Assembly: GCA_008704415.1 (NCBI GenBank)
Contig: VXIS01000214.1
Coordinates: forward strand, 1 to 64,000
Length of the DNA stretch: 64,000 bases
Direction of reading: 5' to 3'
Source of the DNA: Sphaerosporella brunnea
Lineage: Eukaryota > Ascomycota > Pezizomycetes > Pezizales > Pyronemataceae
Position numbers and translations under genes: made by a program. Each line of letters starts with the position of its first letter. The stretch's first letter is position 1. The notes beneath the pieces are model-generated. The model saw only the letters and a list, made by a program, of their open reading frames with translations. It did no database searches and was not told where the DNA came from. Shown here one piece after another: positions 21,243 to 31,597 of this stretch.

Positions 21243-22457
21243 GACAGGGTAGGAGAGGTCTGGGTCGCGGTGCGGGTGGTGCTATGTATCTCGTGACGAC
21301 GTGAGTGTTTTCAGCTCCACGCGAGGTGTGAAGGCTGTGAGGGTTGGGCCATCAGGGTTAATCTGGTACGTGTTATGAACTCAGCCAACTGAGCACTCTG
21401 TATCGAACTCCGTCCCTCGCACGCCAACTCCAACGTACATGAAGAACCCCTCCACTTAGCGATGCTCCCGGGATTCTCTGGCTGTCGCCCTAAAGCCTAA
21501 TGGGGTTTCGCGGCCTCGATTGTTGGGGCTTCATTTTGGAAGACATGCTGGCTTCGTCTGGCGACCCACGATGCCGATTCGGGGACATAAGCACAGCTGG
21601 GTGGGCGAACGGGTTTCCACTACGTTGGTAGTTTTTTCACGATTGCGACGCCGCGCATGCATGCACTGCATGTCAGGGCCGTCGACGTGGCCTTCGCTCC
21701 CTCACCGATGCGGCTTCCACGCGTTCTCCTAACATGAACAGCGTGGTAAGTAAAGTCCCTGACCAGTGACCAGTAGATGGCGCAAGATGAAATAAGATCA
21801 GAGATATGCCTAAAGCGCCAGCTTGCGCGCCTGGCCGCTTCACTGGTCGTCACGCGACGCCGCTTGAGGCGTATCTCTTATCACTATCGACTGATATCTA
21901 CTATCAATTGGGAGTGGGCGTGATACATGACGCGCATCAGGGTTACGGACGTCTGCAGATAAACCACTGGTTTAGCCCACCGCGATTATCGTCCTTCACG
22001 TCGTATTGTGACCTATAGTTGTCTATGGCTACAACACGCTCCAAGTGCGTTTGTACCATCAGCTGCGGCAACAAAAAAACGCGAGCACCAAGCAAACGGC
22101 CCAAACCGGCAACTACGAAAATGCGGCTTCCAAAAAGCCGGTCACCGTGAATCAGCATGCGTAGTTGCTTGCTCATTCCGGTACCACGCACTTCTAATCG
22201 GGTTCCTTGACGAACGGCGATGTCGTCGACACAAGTTCCGTGCTTCATGGAAGGCCCACTCTCTCGTAGGTGACCGAGTGCTTGTCGGACATAGCTTCCT
22301 GGGGCGCACGGGGGCTGATCAATACAGGCTCCACCATATCTTCGCACGGCGAGATGGTAAGCAGCCGTGCGATTGTACAGCAGTCCGGCGCGTGCCATGG
22401 TTTTCCAGTTCGCGAAGAGGATTTGGCAATGATCAGTCGATTTCAGATCAGAAGGGA
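21243..22457. other. intergenic, one long but unconvincing frame
   Basis: A minus-strand frame at 22644-21943 (233 codons) is open, but its N-terminal third lies in repeat segment A and is shared only as a degraded frame with segment B. I see no domain in the remainder and do not call it a gene. Confidence 0.35.
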
Positions 22458-22732
22458 TGCAGGAGCAACTGCAGGAGTGGTGCCGCCGCGGCGATGATAG
22501 CAACAAACCTCGCTTGTGATCATCTTGTCGGCGGTAGACAAGGGGCTGTTTGAGGATCGAGGAAGAGGCCGACATCCTGAGCTGATGGTTCAGGTGGTGA
22601 CCAGTAATGGCCATGTTAGCGCATTCGAAATATGTCGAAGACACAGGAACAATGGACGATCGCGGGGTGAGTGACGCATTTCATCCGGGCGCAAGATCTT
22701 GTCAGCATACATGAGGTATCAAAACATCCCAA

Positions 22733-22828
22733 GTGTATAGCTCAATGGTCGAGCGTGCCGCCCTTCAGGATCCTTCCGAACACTGGAGTTCGATAGGCAC
22801 GACCCGGGTTCGAATCCCGGTGTACACA
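22733..22828 (+). tRNA. tRNA-like gene in segment A, isotype unresolved
   Basis: The 5' strand GTGTATA pairs with TGTACAC at the 3' end. A D-arm (GCTC/GAGC) within an A-box-like TAGCTCAATGG is followed by an anticodon region with an apparent intron. The T-arm is perfect, with a B-box GGTTCGAATCC. A T-run after the gene would terminate Pol III. In the fully paired register the two linker bases at positions 8-9 are missing, and the anticodon loop cannot be placed unambiguously. This may be a tRNA pseudogene or a tRNA-derived repeat head. The copy at 27440 differs by only two bases. Confidence 0.5.
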
Positions 22829-23091
22829 GCCTCTTTTTTTTTTTCGTTCCTACGAGTTCTGCGATCGCTGAGCGCTGTGACTGTGGCAAACCGGGTTACA
22901 CCGCTACTTCAGGGTTGTGGCTCCACTCTTTTAATCTTGCAGTCGAACACATCACGATATGGCTGTCCGCATAACCCGTAGAGGGGACTATATCCCTGCT
23001 TTAGGACCGATATAATCCTTGATCTTGCAACTGAGTGCATATACATTCAACTTGACCAAGTGCTGTCCAAACTTCTACCATCGCGACACTG

Positions 23092-23724
23092 CCCCCATGT
23101 GCCCTCGCCCAACGCCGGAAAAGACAGCCGCGATGGTTTCGGACGCTGTTATTGCGCTCCACTGCGACGCTATCGATACTGTGAGTGTTCCTGGCCGTGG
23201 TGGATGGGAGCAGAATAATATTCACTGCAGGGTCACGCACGTCGGCGTTGCTCCTCCAGCTGTTCATGCGGTGATAACCGGCATCACGGCGGAGACAATG
23301 AATGACTCGTCACCGCTATTCTTGGTCAATATCACCACGAACCACGCCACTGGCAACTATAGTGAGCTGTGCATGCCGACGCGGGACACTCTCTTTTTCA
23401 TGGCCACCGCGCACGTCGGCGATGGAGGACAGCACAGGGGCACGCTCTAGGGCCACCCTGGCCGTTGCTGGTGTTGGCGGTTACCGAGGAATCAAATTGT
23501 GGATAGACGGCGTCATTTACCTCCAAGGTTCAGCCAAGTTCAAGGCCGCAGCTTTGTCTACCATGATCCGTGCCGCAACTACCTCGTTCATACTGTTCGA
23601 TCGCGATCCAGAGCGTTTGAATCGATCATCTGATCCCACAATACTTTGCCCATATGCAACGTCCAACTCGACCTGCTACGGAATCGCAAAGCGCGGTCGC
23701 GGTAGACCAAACCACGTCGCCTGA
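23092..23724 (+). pseudogene. possible hypothetical gene with a frame change
   Basis: Two plus-strand frames look coding in succession. The first reads MCPRPTPEKTAAMVSDAVIA through VAPPAVHAVITGITAETMND and TRDTLFFMATAHVGDGGQHR. From about 23450 a second frame reads RATLAVAGVGGYRGIKLWID and GVIYLQGSAKFKAAALSTMI to a stop at 23724. It lies in a part of segment A absent from segment B. No family is recognised and no intron explains the change of frame, so a decayed gene is the cautious call. Confidence 0.3.
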
Positions 23725-25738
23725 ATGATCCTGTCTACCGCCTCAAGACTCTCAACTGTTGAGTAGAGCTGGAAATCACGACACCCACCAGAGTGCAATC
23801 ACAAACGGGTGGGTGCGTCAGCGTTTTGCTGATCATTGACGTTGCCAACTGAGTCCCCAGCCTCGCTGCGCAAGGTTTTGGCCAGTAACTAGCCACACAG
23901 GGGGTGCCATGGCTCGGGACGTCTACCCTAACTCCCAGGAAGTTCAAAGTCCTCTCGCCTTCGGTGTATGTGGACGCATCAAGCATGCTATGTGGACGAG
24001 AGCTGACTGGCCTGGGTTGAGCTTGTGCGACACCTTCTGCTTCAGTGGCAGGCGCAAAGCGTGGCAGGCGTCGCTCGCCAGTGCTCCTGGCGGGTTTCGA
24101 CAGTTATGCCAGTTGCTGCTTCGAATGGCATCAAGTAGCGAGCTGTAGCTACGTCTGCACGGCCTCCGCCATATGAGAAGGGGCCCCAACGATGCCCTGT
24201 TACCCGTGTTCCCTTAAAAAAACTACAACCCACGGATCGAAAGCCTTCTTCAAAACCTTACAGGTTTCTATGCGCGCAGTTGAGCATGGTGAACGCTTCT
24301 CATCCACCGTCTTCTTGAGACGCGAGTGAAGAGCGTGAACTGCGCCGAAATCTATCGCTCCTGGTCCAAAGTTGTGTCAGTTTTGGGTTTAAAGGGATCA
24401 ACTAACGAGCTGCACGCCCGCATGCACAGCGTCGGCCATCTTAAAAGGGCCCCGGATGATGCCCTTTTCCCCGTGCAGACAGGAGGAGTGCCAAGGGACT
24501 TCCGTACGAAAGGGTAACAGACAGCGTGCAAGAACTGCAGCCGACACGACAATCAAGAGGCAGAGACGAGAGACGCTACGCACGGGGTCGAATTTTCGAG
24601 GGTGGAACAGATGCATTCAGAATGAAATACGACGGTTCAGTGCAGAGAAAGGAGAACAACGAGGCGGAAGCGAAGGCGCCGTCATACATCAAAATGCTCG
24701 CGCGCAGCCACTTGCCCCGATTGCTAATCGCGAAGCCCAACAGAACCCAAAAACAAACCCATCGGAGCAAAAAAGAATAATCGTGGCTCGGAGCCAACGC
24801 ACAGCCCCACACAACCTTGTTCCAAACTTGCGCCGTGACAGATGTACAATTTGGAACAGCCTATTCAAAGACAGACCTACCTTCGCGGGGCGCCGCCCAT
24901 CAAGCGGCGACGAGACGCCGGGGGTTGAGCGGAACGCGAACCATAGCCAGCGTCAGCAAGTCTGAACCCAAACCAGTGTGAGAGGAGGTGGTAGAGGAAA
25001 CCTGGGTGGTGGCAGCAATGGTGGACTGGGCAGCAGGGCCGGAAGCACCTATGGCGGGGAAGCCGTCGGCGGAGGTGGTGGCGGTCGTTCCTGACAGGAA
25101 ATACACAGCCCTAACCTGACCCTTCGCCTTTGACATCTCTGACAGTGGGATAAGACGATCACCTCATGGCTGGAATCATACGGTATCTGATGATCTGACG
25201 ATGTCTACCAACGGTGTTCTGCGACTATGTAGCGTTCATTGATTGAAGGCGCTGGTGCTGGTCAGTATTTTCAGTCATCGGCCAACCAGGCTATGGGCTC
25301 CTCGGGCTATGAAGAAGTGACGAATATCACTTCACTGTTGCCTCACTGGGTATCATTCTGTACGAATTCTCGCCTTTCGCTTACAAAGACGCAGACAGCC
25401 AGACCGGGAATATCGAATTTTGTGCCGACAATCGACAAAACTGGTGCTTGTAGGCGAGCAGCCTTTTACAAGGCTGATAGCCTGACCTGCACGAACTCTA
25501 TCGATGACATCGAATCTTAGGTGCTCCGATATCGCAACCTACGCGGCTGCAACAATAGCAACCCGGCCTTCGCGACATCAGATGAACAACAGGTAATGGT
25601 AAAGGCCGGCACAATGGGACTTACCGGGATGATCGAGAGGAGCCGCTGGTGGAGTGCTGGGTCATTTTCATCGCTCACACTCGTAATCGTGAGACATCAC
25701 CCTTCATTTGGTTCCTCACATTCCTTGTATTATTTCAT

Positions 25739-26492
25739 ATTGATAGACACAAGCCGACCCGAGCCTGAAAATCTCGAGCTTTGGCTCGAACGATAGTACA
25801 ATTTATGATATACGGGCCGGTAAATAAGAGGTTGCACATAGCGACATTAGAGACGTCGCTATACGTCGCTATGCTGATACATATCCCATAGATCTGGTCC
25901 GGAATCAAAGCTTTCTAGCTCAATTTCCTGTTCTGCTCTGCCTCCATGCACTTGCGCCGCCCTCGTGCGGATGCTCCTGGCCAGCACCATGGCCACCATG
26001 GCCAACACTATGGGCACCATCCCCGCCTTCAGGGTGGTCTGACTGTGAGTAAACGGTGCTGTGACCGGCCGCTCTGCATGGTCGTCGGACCCTCGCTCTG
26101 CCTGGCTGCCGAGCCCTGGGCATCCTCGCTATTGAAAGCATCCTTAACCTGTCTCTGTTCATCGGCGGCATCCGTGCAGTTTGTAGAATTATTGTTGATG
26201 CCGTGAAGCTTCCAGTCGTCGAGCCAGCGTTTGAGCAGTAAAACTACACTGATGCAATTCCACAGAATATTCTCGATCAACCCGCCTTGGCCACGCACTT
26301 TCCATCATGGCCCGCCGACGGGGTATATCCCCCTACCTAGCTAGCTAACTATTAGAAAAAAGGCTCGAGCAAGTTCTCGGCTCGTCAGGCAACAGGCTCG
26401 AGCCGGCTCGGCTTGCCGAAGTGTCAGGTTTCGCTCGGCTTGCTCGAGGCTCGAGCCTTTAGCTCGAGCCGGCTCGGCTTATGTCCATCACT
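25739..26492. mobile_element. non-autonomous hAT-like element in segment A
   Basis: The left end reads TGATAGACACAAGCCGACC. The right end is its near-inverted partner, read inward as AGTGATGGACATAAGCCGAG, with GAGCTCG-rich subterminal DNA at both sides. Segment B has the uninterrupted sequence at 30630-30650, where an AGTATTTC-like 8-base word occurs once. Segment A has diverged versions of that word on both sides, consistent with an 8-base hAT target duplication. No transposase frame is present in the roughly 750 bases. Confidence 0.65.
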
Positions 26493-26711
26493 AGTATTTT
26501 ACCTGCCGCTTTTTCTATGGTCATGTCACTTGATCCCGACATTATCTGCGCAATGGCGCGATATGGGGTTACGAGTGAACATCCGTGTGGTGACCACACG
26601 GTGTGCAATCATTAGTACAGCGCCACTTAATGTAAAGTCATACGTAGGTTGCAGTCAAGGAGTATGTGTGTGAAACACGGCGCAGTTGCTTTCATTCAGT
26701 GTCGTCGATAT

Positions 26712-27010
26712 AGCTCCTCCACGGCTCCGCTTCAGAATGATAGAGATGTGCAGTCGCTTCACTCCAAAATCCGACGATCGGAAATTTAGGCTTGAGCCTG
26801 CGGAAAAGCCACCGTAACACGCCACCCAAAAACGCCACACCAACTGCATTATATAGTGAATGGCTCCGCTCCAGATCCTAGAGCTGCGTAGTCGTTCCGC
26901 AATATCGGCGCTAAAGCTCCTCAATGGCGCCGCTCCGGAATGCTAGAGCTGCGCAGTCGCTCCGCAGTATCGTCGCTAAAGCTCCTCCACGGCTCCGCTC
27001 CGGAATGCGC
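26712..27010. repeat. tandem repeat of a roughly 65-base unit
   Basis: Four units of CTCCTCCACGGCTCCGCTCC-type sequence start near 26716, 26861, 26916 and 26981. The second and third end in CGTCGCTAAAG-like words, and the last is cut short. The first two units are separated by a block carrying the CCACCGTAA words seen at 2404. Confidence 0.75.
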
Positions 27011-27439
27011 CCCGCATCACAGCTAATCACTCACTATTTTCTGCGTTGTGCCACAGTGAAAGCCACCGCGAAAGCCACCGCGGCGCTACCGTGTTTGAGG
27101 CCCTGTTTGCTTTATATAGTTATAGATATATGAAGCAGCAACCGCAGATGTGGCTTCGTGATGGTTCCGCCGCGCCGACGATGCCAGAGATGCTGGCTTG
27201 TGATCATGTTGTCGACGGTAGATAAGAGGAAAGCGGGTGGAATTGCAAAGGGGGTATTTTACGGTCAAGGCAGAGGCCAATATTTTGCTGATAATTCAGT
27301 TGGTGACCAGTTATGGTCACGTTAGTGCATTCGACAGATGTTGAAGCCACAGAGAACAATGGAGGATCTCGGGGTGAGTGATGCATTTCATCAAGGCGCA
27401 TGTTCTTGTCAGCATACATGAGGTTTCAAAATATCCCAA

Positions 27440-27535
27440 GTGTATAGCTCACTGGTCGAGCGTGCCGCCCTTCAGGATCCTTCCGAACACTGAAGTTCGA
27501 TAGGCACGACCCGGGTTCGAATCCCGGTGTACACA
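27440..27535 (+). tRNA. tRNA-like gene in segment B, isotype unresolved
   Basis: Same structure as the copy at 22733, with near-identical sequence including arms, B-box and downstream T-run. The flanks on both sides have diverged more than the tRNA-like part itself, which hints at constraint or gene conversion. The same structural oddity (missing 8-9 linker in the paired register) is shared, so it predates the duplication. Confidence 0.5.
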
Positions 27536-27707
27536 GCCTCTTTTTTTTTTTTCGTTCCTATGAGTTCTGACTGTGGCAAGCCGGCTTACACCGCTACCTG
27601 AGTGTTGCGTCCGCAGCCTGGCTAGAATTTTAACTGACCATCGGTCACGCGTCCCTGGTGGAAAGCGACGTGTCGCTGTTGGCCTGGAGTCCTTCAACGC
27701 CCCCAGG

Positions 27708-28131
27708 CAGTGTTCTCAGTAGCCAGCCCAAACAACCGGGCGGGCTGGGCCGGCTGCTTTAAGCAGCCAGCCCGGCGGGCTTTTTGCATCAGCCCAAACG
27801 GCGCAGCCTGCTTTCGGGCCAGCCCGGCTGCCGGAGCTTTGAGTGATCTCCGGTGAAGACCGGCCACTGCAAGTGGCGGGGTTCAGTCGGCGCCGATAGA
27901 CTTATCAAGATCTGTGATGTTATACTAAACTCCTATCTAGTGATCTCCTCCTCGTCATCATTTTACACGGCGAACGTCTTTGTGTACTTTTCATTTCATA
28001 GCAGTAGTTTACATCACGGTGGTCATATTTGTCGTCATTGTGGGCTGCAGCCCAAACAGCCGGGCGGGCTTTTGATCAGCCCACATCCGCCCAACGCAGC
28101 CGGCCGGGCGGGCTGGCTGTTGAGAACACTG
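27708..28131. mobile_element. hAT-type MITE with exact 8-base target duplication
   Basis: The 424-base element begins CAGTGTTCTCAGTAGCCAGC and ends with the inverted partner TTGAGAACACTG. It is flanked by identical CCCCCAGG at 27700-27707 and 28132-28139. The interior consists of GC-rich blocks with CAGCCCAAAC and GGGCGGGCT words in both orientations and no coding frame. The 8-base duplication and CAGTG end fit the hAT superfamily. Confidence 0.88.
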
Positions 28132-28313
28132 CCCCCAGGTGGCCTCTGGTGTGTTGTGGGAAACCCGGGTAACCTTGAGCCTCAACCTCGAGCATTTAGG
28201 TAGACCTTCCCTCGATCTCAATTAGACATCACGTTCGATACACATCAGGTGTGCGTATACAATCCCTCTCATATATCCCACGACCAATCTTAATTTTCTT
28301 CCATTCGAACATA

Positions 28314-28531
28314 CCGTATTACCTCACTCAAGAGTCACACCTCTGTTTGGGCAATTTTCATCCTAATTTGGAAGCTTTTCGACGTTTAAGGCTCCAAAAG
28401 CTCGAAATCAGGACTCAAAGCGCCTCAGAATCGCACATAGAAAATATTTCATACATTTTGGAGTGAGTCGAAAACGCGCTGGTATGCGCCAAGGCCGCTT
28501 AAAAGTGTGACTCTTAAGTGAGATAATGCCG
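28314..28531. mobile_element. MITE with about 28-base inverted repeats
   Basis: The ends are imperfect inverted repeats sharing CTCACTYAAGAGTCACAC, with TA on both outer sides (28312-28313 and 28532-28533). Segment A at about 22952-22962 has the flanking sequence without this insert. That supports insertion after the A/B duplication and a TA target typical of Tc1/mariner-like elements. It has no coding capacity. Confidence 0.7.
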
Positions 28532-28666
28532 TATCACGATAAGGCTGTTCTCATAAGCCGTGACCGGGACTATATCCTCTATAAGACACCATCTTGCACC
28601 TCAGTGCATATACATTCAACTTCACCTAGTGCTGTCTAAACTTCCTACCATCGCGACACTGACCGC

Positions 28667-29249
28667 GGCGTCACGATACTACCAGCTACGGCTCAATAAG
28701 GCACCAACGGCACCATACCTGCTTTGGACAACCAGACGGACGGACGACGAGTGCTACTTCTGCACCAAAAAGTCGAAACAGACACGAGAGCACCTCTTCA
28801 AGAAGTGCGCAAGTGGCGCAGGGAGCAGGATGTGATGTGGAATACGATCCGGGCCGCTACCAAGCAGACGGGCAAGAAGGGCAGCGGGTGGAGAAAGACA
28901 ACAACTCCTATAAAAGCCATTATGGCAGACGAGCGCTCCACCGCAGCAATCTTGGACTTCCTGGCTTGCACTGATGTGGGCAAGTGACGGCTATACCAGA
29001 TGCAGAATAGGCGACCGCGGGAGTGATTAGATGGCCGGAGAGGCTATCAAAATGATTTTGACTAATTTTTTTTTTCTTTGTCCAAATACACGCTTCTCCT
29101 TTGTCCTCTCTTATGTCATCTCTTATGTCTTTTCTTTAAGACACGCCCGTCTGTGGGCACATGAGGTCCAAGGGTAGACTTTGTCATTTACCTGTATGTC
29201 ATGGCCGCAAGCGGCCGAATACATCATGATTAAAACAAAACAAACAAAA
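28667..29249 (+). mobile_element. 5'-truncated LINE (Tad-like) tail
   Basis: The insert starts within coding sequence reading SRYYQLRLNKAPTAPYLLW, then RRTDDECYFCTKK and QTREHLFKKC. This is the C-x(2)-C...H-x(4)-C zinc knuckle seen at the C-terminus of fungal LINE reverse transcriptases. A one-base shift near 28810 leads to KWRREQDVMWNTIRAATKQT and a stop at 28985. A 3' UTR ends in an A-rich tail (TTAAAACAAAACAAACAAAA). Identical 14-base target duplications (GCGACACTGACCGC) lie at 28653-28666 and 29250-29263. Segment A has the single-copy empty site at 23083. Truncated and dead. Confidence 0.85.
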
Positions 29250-29641
29250 GCGACACTGACCGCATGTGTCCTTACGCAACGCCGGAACACACAGCCGCGA
29301 GCCAACGGACTCGTTCCAAACTTGCGCCGTAACAGATCAGAGACCGACCTACTTCTTGGGGCGCCGCTCACAGCCCGAAAACGACGTCCGCACTGAGGCT
29401 GCACGGCGACCTGATCGCCAGCAACATCGGAAGCACTGCAGGAGTCGGCACGTGCCTGTGTGGTGGAATGACCAGGTGTTGGAACACCGCTCATCAAGCG
29501 GCCACGAGACACCGCGCGTTGAGCAGAACGCGAACCATAGCCAGCGCCAGCAAGGGTGAGCCCAAACCAGTGTGAGAGGAGGCGGTAGAGGAAACCTGGC
29601 GGTAGCAGCAATGGTGGCGTGAGCAGCAGGGCCGGAAGTAC

Positions 29642-29974
29642 CTATGGCGGGGAAGCCGCTGGAGGAGGTGGTGGCTGTCGTTCCTGCGCAAACGTCGACA
29701 TCACAGCGACGACCAACGACCTCCTCGAACAGTGGGTTCTGTCTCGCGAAATTTGAGTCTCAAAATTGAGGTTGGCTGCTTCATCCTTCTTCTTAGCCTC
29801 ATTGATACAGATGCGGCCACCTTGGGCCTCAACGCTCGCTCTCGCGGTGCGGATTTCAACGACCAATCTCTCTTCCTTCTGCGGCTTCGTGTGGCCAGCT
29901 GCGGCTTCGTGGGTTGCCCCTTCGGTGCAGCGCCGGGAGCCGGGTTTTGGCAGTGTCCGTAGAAATCCAGACAT
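29642..29974 (-). pseudogene. R-family coiled-coil protein remnant in segment B
   Basis: The minus frame reads TKPQKEERLVVEIRTARASV and EAQGGRICINEAKKKDEAAN. This aligns with AKAAVTIRTKGALLEEEAGR and IRNNAAHEAAKLDINTA in the R0 copy (3465-4119), followed in both by a proline-rich region. Neighbouring minus-strand frames at 29611-29480 continue the proline-rich part (PPLLLPPGFLYRLLSHWF). Several frame changes show it is decayed. The function is unknown. Confidence 0.45.
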
Positions 29975-30705
29975 TGGGCGGCAATAGGCAATACAAGACG
30001 GTCCGACAGGACATAGACAGCCCTAACCTGACCCTTCGCCTTTGACATCTCTGACAGTGGGATAAGACAATCACCTGATGGGTGGAATTATACGGTATCT
30101 GTTGATCTGACGATGCCTACCGACGGTGTTCTGCGACTATGTAGCGTTCATTGATTGAAGCTGGTGCTGGTCAGCATTGTCAGTCATCGGCCAACCAGGC
30201 TATGGGCTCCCCGGGCTATGAAGAAGTGACGAATATCACTTCACTGTTGCCTCACTGGGTATCATTCTGTACGAATTCTCGCCTTTCGCATACAAAGACG
30301 CAGACAGCCAGACCGGGCATTTTGTGCCGAAAATCAAGAAAACTGGTTTTGTAGGCGAGCAGCCTTTTACAAGGCTGACATCTTGACCTGCACGCACTCA
30401 ATCGAAGACATCGAATCTTAGGTTGTCCGATATTGCAACCTACGCGGCTGCAACAACCACATCAAATGAGCAATAGGTAATGGTAAAGGCCGGCACAATG
30501 GCACTTACGCGATGATTGAGATGATCCGCTGATGGAGTGCTGGGGTCATTTTCATCGCTCACCGGCGCCATTGGGCTCCACTCGTAATCGTGAGACATCA
30601 CCCTTCATTTGGTTCCCCACATTCCTTTTAGTATTTCACTCGCCGTTTTCCCTATGGTGATGTCACTTGATCCTGAGCTTATCTGCGCAGTGGCGCGATA
30701 TGGGG

Positions 30706-31339
30706 TGATAGAGATGCGCTTGTTCTATCCTGTATGGTCGCTCCGGGAGGTCACACACATATTTAAGTCTGTAACTTTTCGAGCATGTTGGGAGACATCA
30801 TCCTCATCATTACTACGCTCCCAGTTCAGCATTTAGCTGCCAGAATTTGACAATGGTTCAACCATTCTTCGTCCCACTCTGTCCAGGTGAATATCCCATT
30901 CTGTGCCCCCTCTTCAGTCCCAGACCACCGCAACATGCGGCCATAGAAAGGTAAAAACAGCGAAAATACTACTATCATCTCGGCGGTGAAGTCAGATCTA
31001 CCTCCATAAATGCGACATTATGCCCTGCCTCCCAAGATGGTGGAAAGGGGACAGGATCGTGCGGCCGGTTCCGATGTTGCGAGGTCAGGTCGACGCGCGA
31101 GGTGTGGGATGCTTTATGATGGCGAGCACCGAGTGCGGCTGTTGTTGTAGACAGCGAGGACTGCGAGGGAAGAGACGGAGACATCGACTGCCCCTGTCTT
31201 CATGGCCTGGACGCGTTTCGACGTGTGTTCATTGCAACAAGTATGATCCACCCGCCACCGGTCAGCGAATCAAGCGGCAACAGAGTATTGGTGCCGTCTT
31301 TGAGATGGCGGTGGAAAGTTGTCGGAAAACACAGGGACT
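30706..31339. other. intergenic, no gene recognised
   Basis: Spacer between segment B and the kinase tandem duplication. No supported coding region or element terminus. Confidence 0.35.
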
Positions 31340-31597
31340 TACTCCGCAAGCCATTTCTTCCTGTGTGCGTGGGGTACCACATACAGGAGTTATACCTCAT
31401 GTCTGTCAGCACACACGATCACTCACCAAGGCAGGGCTTGGGAAGCAAATTTATAAGAAGGGCTTCATCAACATCCGATGAATAGTCAGCGAACACAGCG
31501 CACACCGCCCAACCAAGACAACCGCGCCCAGTACAACACTTCTCAAGGCCTTGAGCGTCGCAAAACCGAACAACTCGCCCTCAGTACAGCTTCCGAG

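Larger units (their letters stand above)
22458..26570. repeat. tandem segment A
   Basis: Extended blocks match segment B (27130-30705) in the same order and orientation: 22458-22925 with 27130-27600 (including the tRNA-like gene), 22960-23130 with 28540-29290, 24815-25738 with 29308-30640, and 26495-26570 with 30630-30705. The offset is about 4.7-4.9 kb. The differences are insertions or deletions, such as the hAT-like element at 25739 in A. A stretch at 23135-24790 is present only in A. Confidence 0.8.
27130..30705. repeat. tandem segment B
   Basis: Paralogue of segment A, in the same orientation. It keeps the tRNA-like gene and the 25100-type block (30015-30640). It has gained two MITEs (27708-28131, 28314-28531) and a LINE tail (28667-29249), and lacks the A-specific stretch. 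It retains a block (29690-30010) of the coiled-coil gene that A has lost. Confidence 0.8.

Noticed and set aside
21943..22644. 233-codon minus-strand frame as a gene
   Set aside because: The N-terminal third lies in duplicated non-coding DNA, the homologous frame in segment B is broken, and no domain is visible.
22733..22981. Open frames running through the tRNA-like genes (also 27449-27697)
   Set aside because: They cross the B-box and T-run and are not conserved as proteins between the two copies. The RNA structure explains the conservation.
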